12,581 nucleotides of DNA from Fimiplasma intestinipullorum. GTDB taxonomy: Bacteria; Bacillota_I; Bacilli_A; Erysipelotrichales; Coprobacillaceae. The position numbers and the translations under genes were made by a program. Under the pieces are notes generated by a model. It did not search any database. It was not told where the DNA came from and saw only the letters and a list, made by a program, of their open reading frames with translations. This document shows, piece after piece, positions 12,334 through 12,581 of this stretch. Within the stretch, counting starts at the first letter, position 1. Every line of letters begins with the position of its first letter. Location: positions 1 to 12,581 of the forward strand of contig DVMJ01000049.1 in assembly GCA_018715065.1 (NCBI GenBank), read 5' to 3'.

Positions 12334-12404
12334 AGCTAACTATATAAAAGTCAAGAGATTTCGATGAAAAAGTATGAAAATGGAAATCAAGCAATAAGTT
12401 AGCT
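12334..12404. repeat. Perfect 8-bp inverted repeat with 55-base spacer
   Basis: AGCTAACT (12334-12341) and AGTTAGCT (12397-12404) are exact reverse complements. They could close a stem of an RNA of about 71 bases. A run of six A (not T) follows on the plus strand, so it is not a terminator in that direction. Confidence 0.4.
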
Positions 12405-12422
12405 AAAAAAGAATCAAGAACA

Positions 12423-12449
12423 TTGACATTGTGAGTATTTGTATAAAAT
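12423..12449 (+). promoter_or_regulatory. Promoter-like pair facing the right edge
   Basis: A perfect -35 TTGACA (12423-12428) is followed by TAAAAT (12444-12449) at a short 15-base spacing. A cre-like palindrome lies about 30 bases after the expected start. No gene with a start codon and SD follows before the probable IS110 transposase end on the other strand. Confidence 0.35.
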
Positions 12450-12486
12450 TAAGGTGCACTAAAAACTACCAAAAAGAAAGAACTCG

Positions 12487-12502
12487 TTGGCAACGCTTAC
12501 AT
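12487..12502 (-). promoter_or_regulatory. cre-like (CcpA) site near the probable IS end
   Basis: ATGTAAGCGTTGCCAA on the minus strand fits TGWAARCGYTWNCW at 13 of 14 positions, the best core in the window together with the ROK site. It begins 17 bases downstream of the transposase-like stop codon. Confidence 0.45.
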
Positions 12503-12518
12503 TATTTTTGTTTGTTGA

Positions 12519-12581
12519 CTATCTTAGCAGGTCAGGATCAAAGTATGTTCCTGTACTTAATAGATGATAGATGACTCTCAT
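12519..12581 (-). mobile_element. 3' end of a probable IS110-family transposase (partial, runs off the right edge)
   Basis: The last 20 codons before a TAG (12521-12519) read RVIYHLL, STGTY and FDPDLLR. The pattern of a basic residue, VIY, LL, TG and FDP resembles the conserved C-terminus of IS110/IS116/IS902 transposases (the segment after the Transposase_20 domain, typically KLLRVIYxLLxxxxxFDP). The call rests on recall of the family pattern over 20 residues only. The catalytic DEDD domain would lie outside the window. If correct, the non-coding DNA downstream holds at least one element end. Confidence 0.45.

Larger units (their letters stand above)
12210..12518. other. Region of about 310 bases with no supported gene: cre-like sites, inverted repeat, promoter-like pair
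   Basis: No reading frame here has a convincing start, ribosome binding site or recognisable product. It contains two cre-like palindromes (12295-12310, 12487-12502), an 8-bp inverted repeat with a 55-base spacer (12334-12341 with 12397-12404) and a TTGACA/TAAAAT pair (12423-12449). It lies between the last housekeeping terminator and the 3' end of a probable IS110-family transposase. It may be part host regulatory DNA and part IS end; the boundary cannot be placed. Confidence 0.5.

Noticed and set aside
12182..12394. Open frame of 70 codons on the minus strand in the right-hand non-coding region
   Set aside because: It starts at a TTG without a ribosome binding site, ends inside the terminator of the YihX-like gene, and its translation is rich in F, L, S and K as expected of A/T-rich non-coding DNA.
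12364..12402. Tiny plus-strand frame MKKYENGNQAIS inside the inverted repeat
   Set aside because: It has only 12 codons, no convincing SD, and ends within the right arm of the repeat; considered as a leader peptide but nothing supports it.
1..12581. CRISPR array, tRNA or rRNA genes, toxin-antitoxin or phage-defence cassette
   Set aside because: I read both strands for regularly spaced repeats, cloverleaf structures and typical defence proteins and saw none; the MazG-like protein lacks a MazF or MazE partner.

Overview
The window looks like ordinary chromosome from a low-to-moderate GC Bacillota (Firmicutes), probably an anaerobic gut lineage related to Erysipelotrichia. That placement is inferred from AGGAGG-type ribosome binding sites on almost every gene, A/T-rich sigma-A promoters, intrinsic terminators, and the mix of walJ/yycJ, rlmH, class II fba, a CxxC-type L31 and an A-type diiron flavoprotein. 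No phylogenetic test was possible.

Left part (1-3126, all minus strand): an operon of a small two-helix membrane protein, a MazG-like pyrophosphohydrolase and an RpiR/MurR-type regulator, joined by two 4-base ATGA overlaps. It is followed by a MupG (DUF871) 6-phospho-N-acetylmuramidase gene with its own promoter and an upstream palindrome, then the first 12 codons of an unidentified gene at the left edge. This looks like a MurNAc-6-phosphate recycling module.

Middle (3176-6217, minus): walJ (MBL-fold) overlapping rlmH, then rpmE and murA, each with its own promoter. murA is divergent from fba (class II aldolase, plus). The fba, murA and rpmE grouping is a compacted version of the Bacillus fba-murA2-rho-rpmE neighbourhood, without rho.

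Right part (7240-12209): a HAD phosphatase and a DUF5662 HD-like protein (minus, overlapping) converge on fba across a shared bidirectional terminator. Then come four plus-strand single-gene units: a cytidylate-kinase-like protein, a ROK sugar kinase, an FprA flavodiiron protein and a YihX-like HAD phosphatase. Each has its own promoter and intrinsic terminator.

Right edge (12210-12581): about 310 bases without a supported gene. They hold two cre-like palindromes, an 8-bp inverted repeat and a promoter-like pair, and are followed on the minus strand by what looks like the last 20 codons of an IS110-family transposase. This is the only accessory-looking DNA in the window and the only place where something less ordinary (IS end, possible guide RNA) might lie.

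Two themes recur. CcpA (cre)-like sites sit at murA/fba, the cytidylate-kinase-like gene, the ROK kinase and twice at the right edge, which fits carbon-catabolite control. Extended -10 (TGnTA) promoters occur at six of about eleven gene promoters. I found no CRISPR array, tRNA, rRNA, prophage or recognisable defence system.
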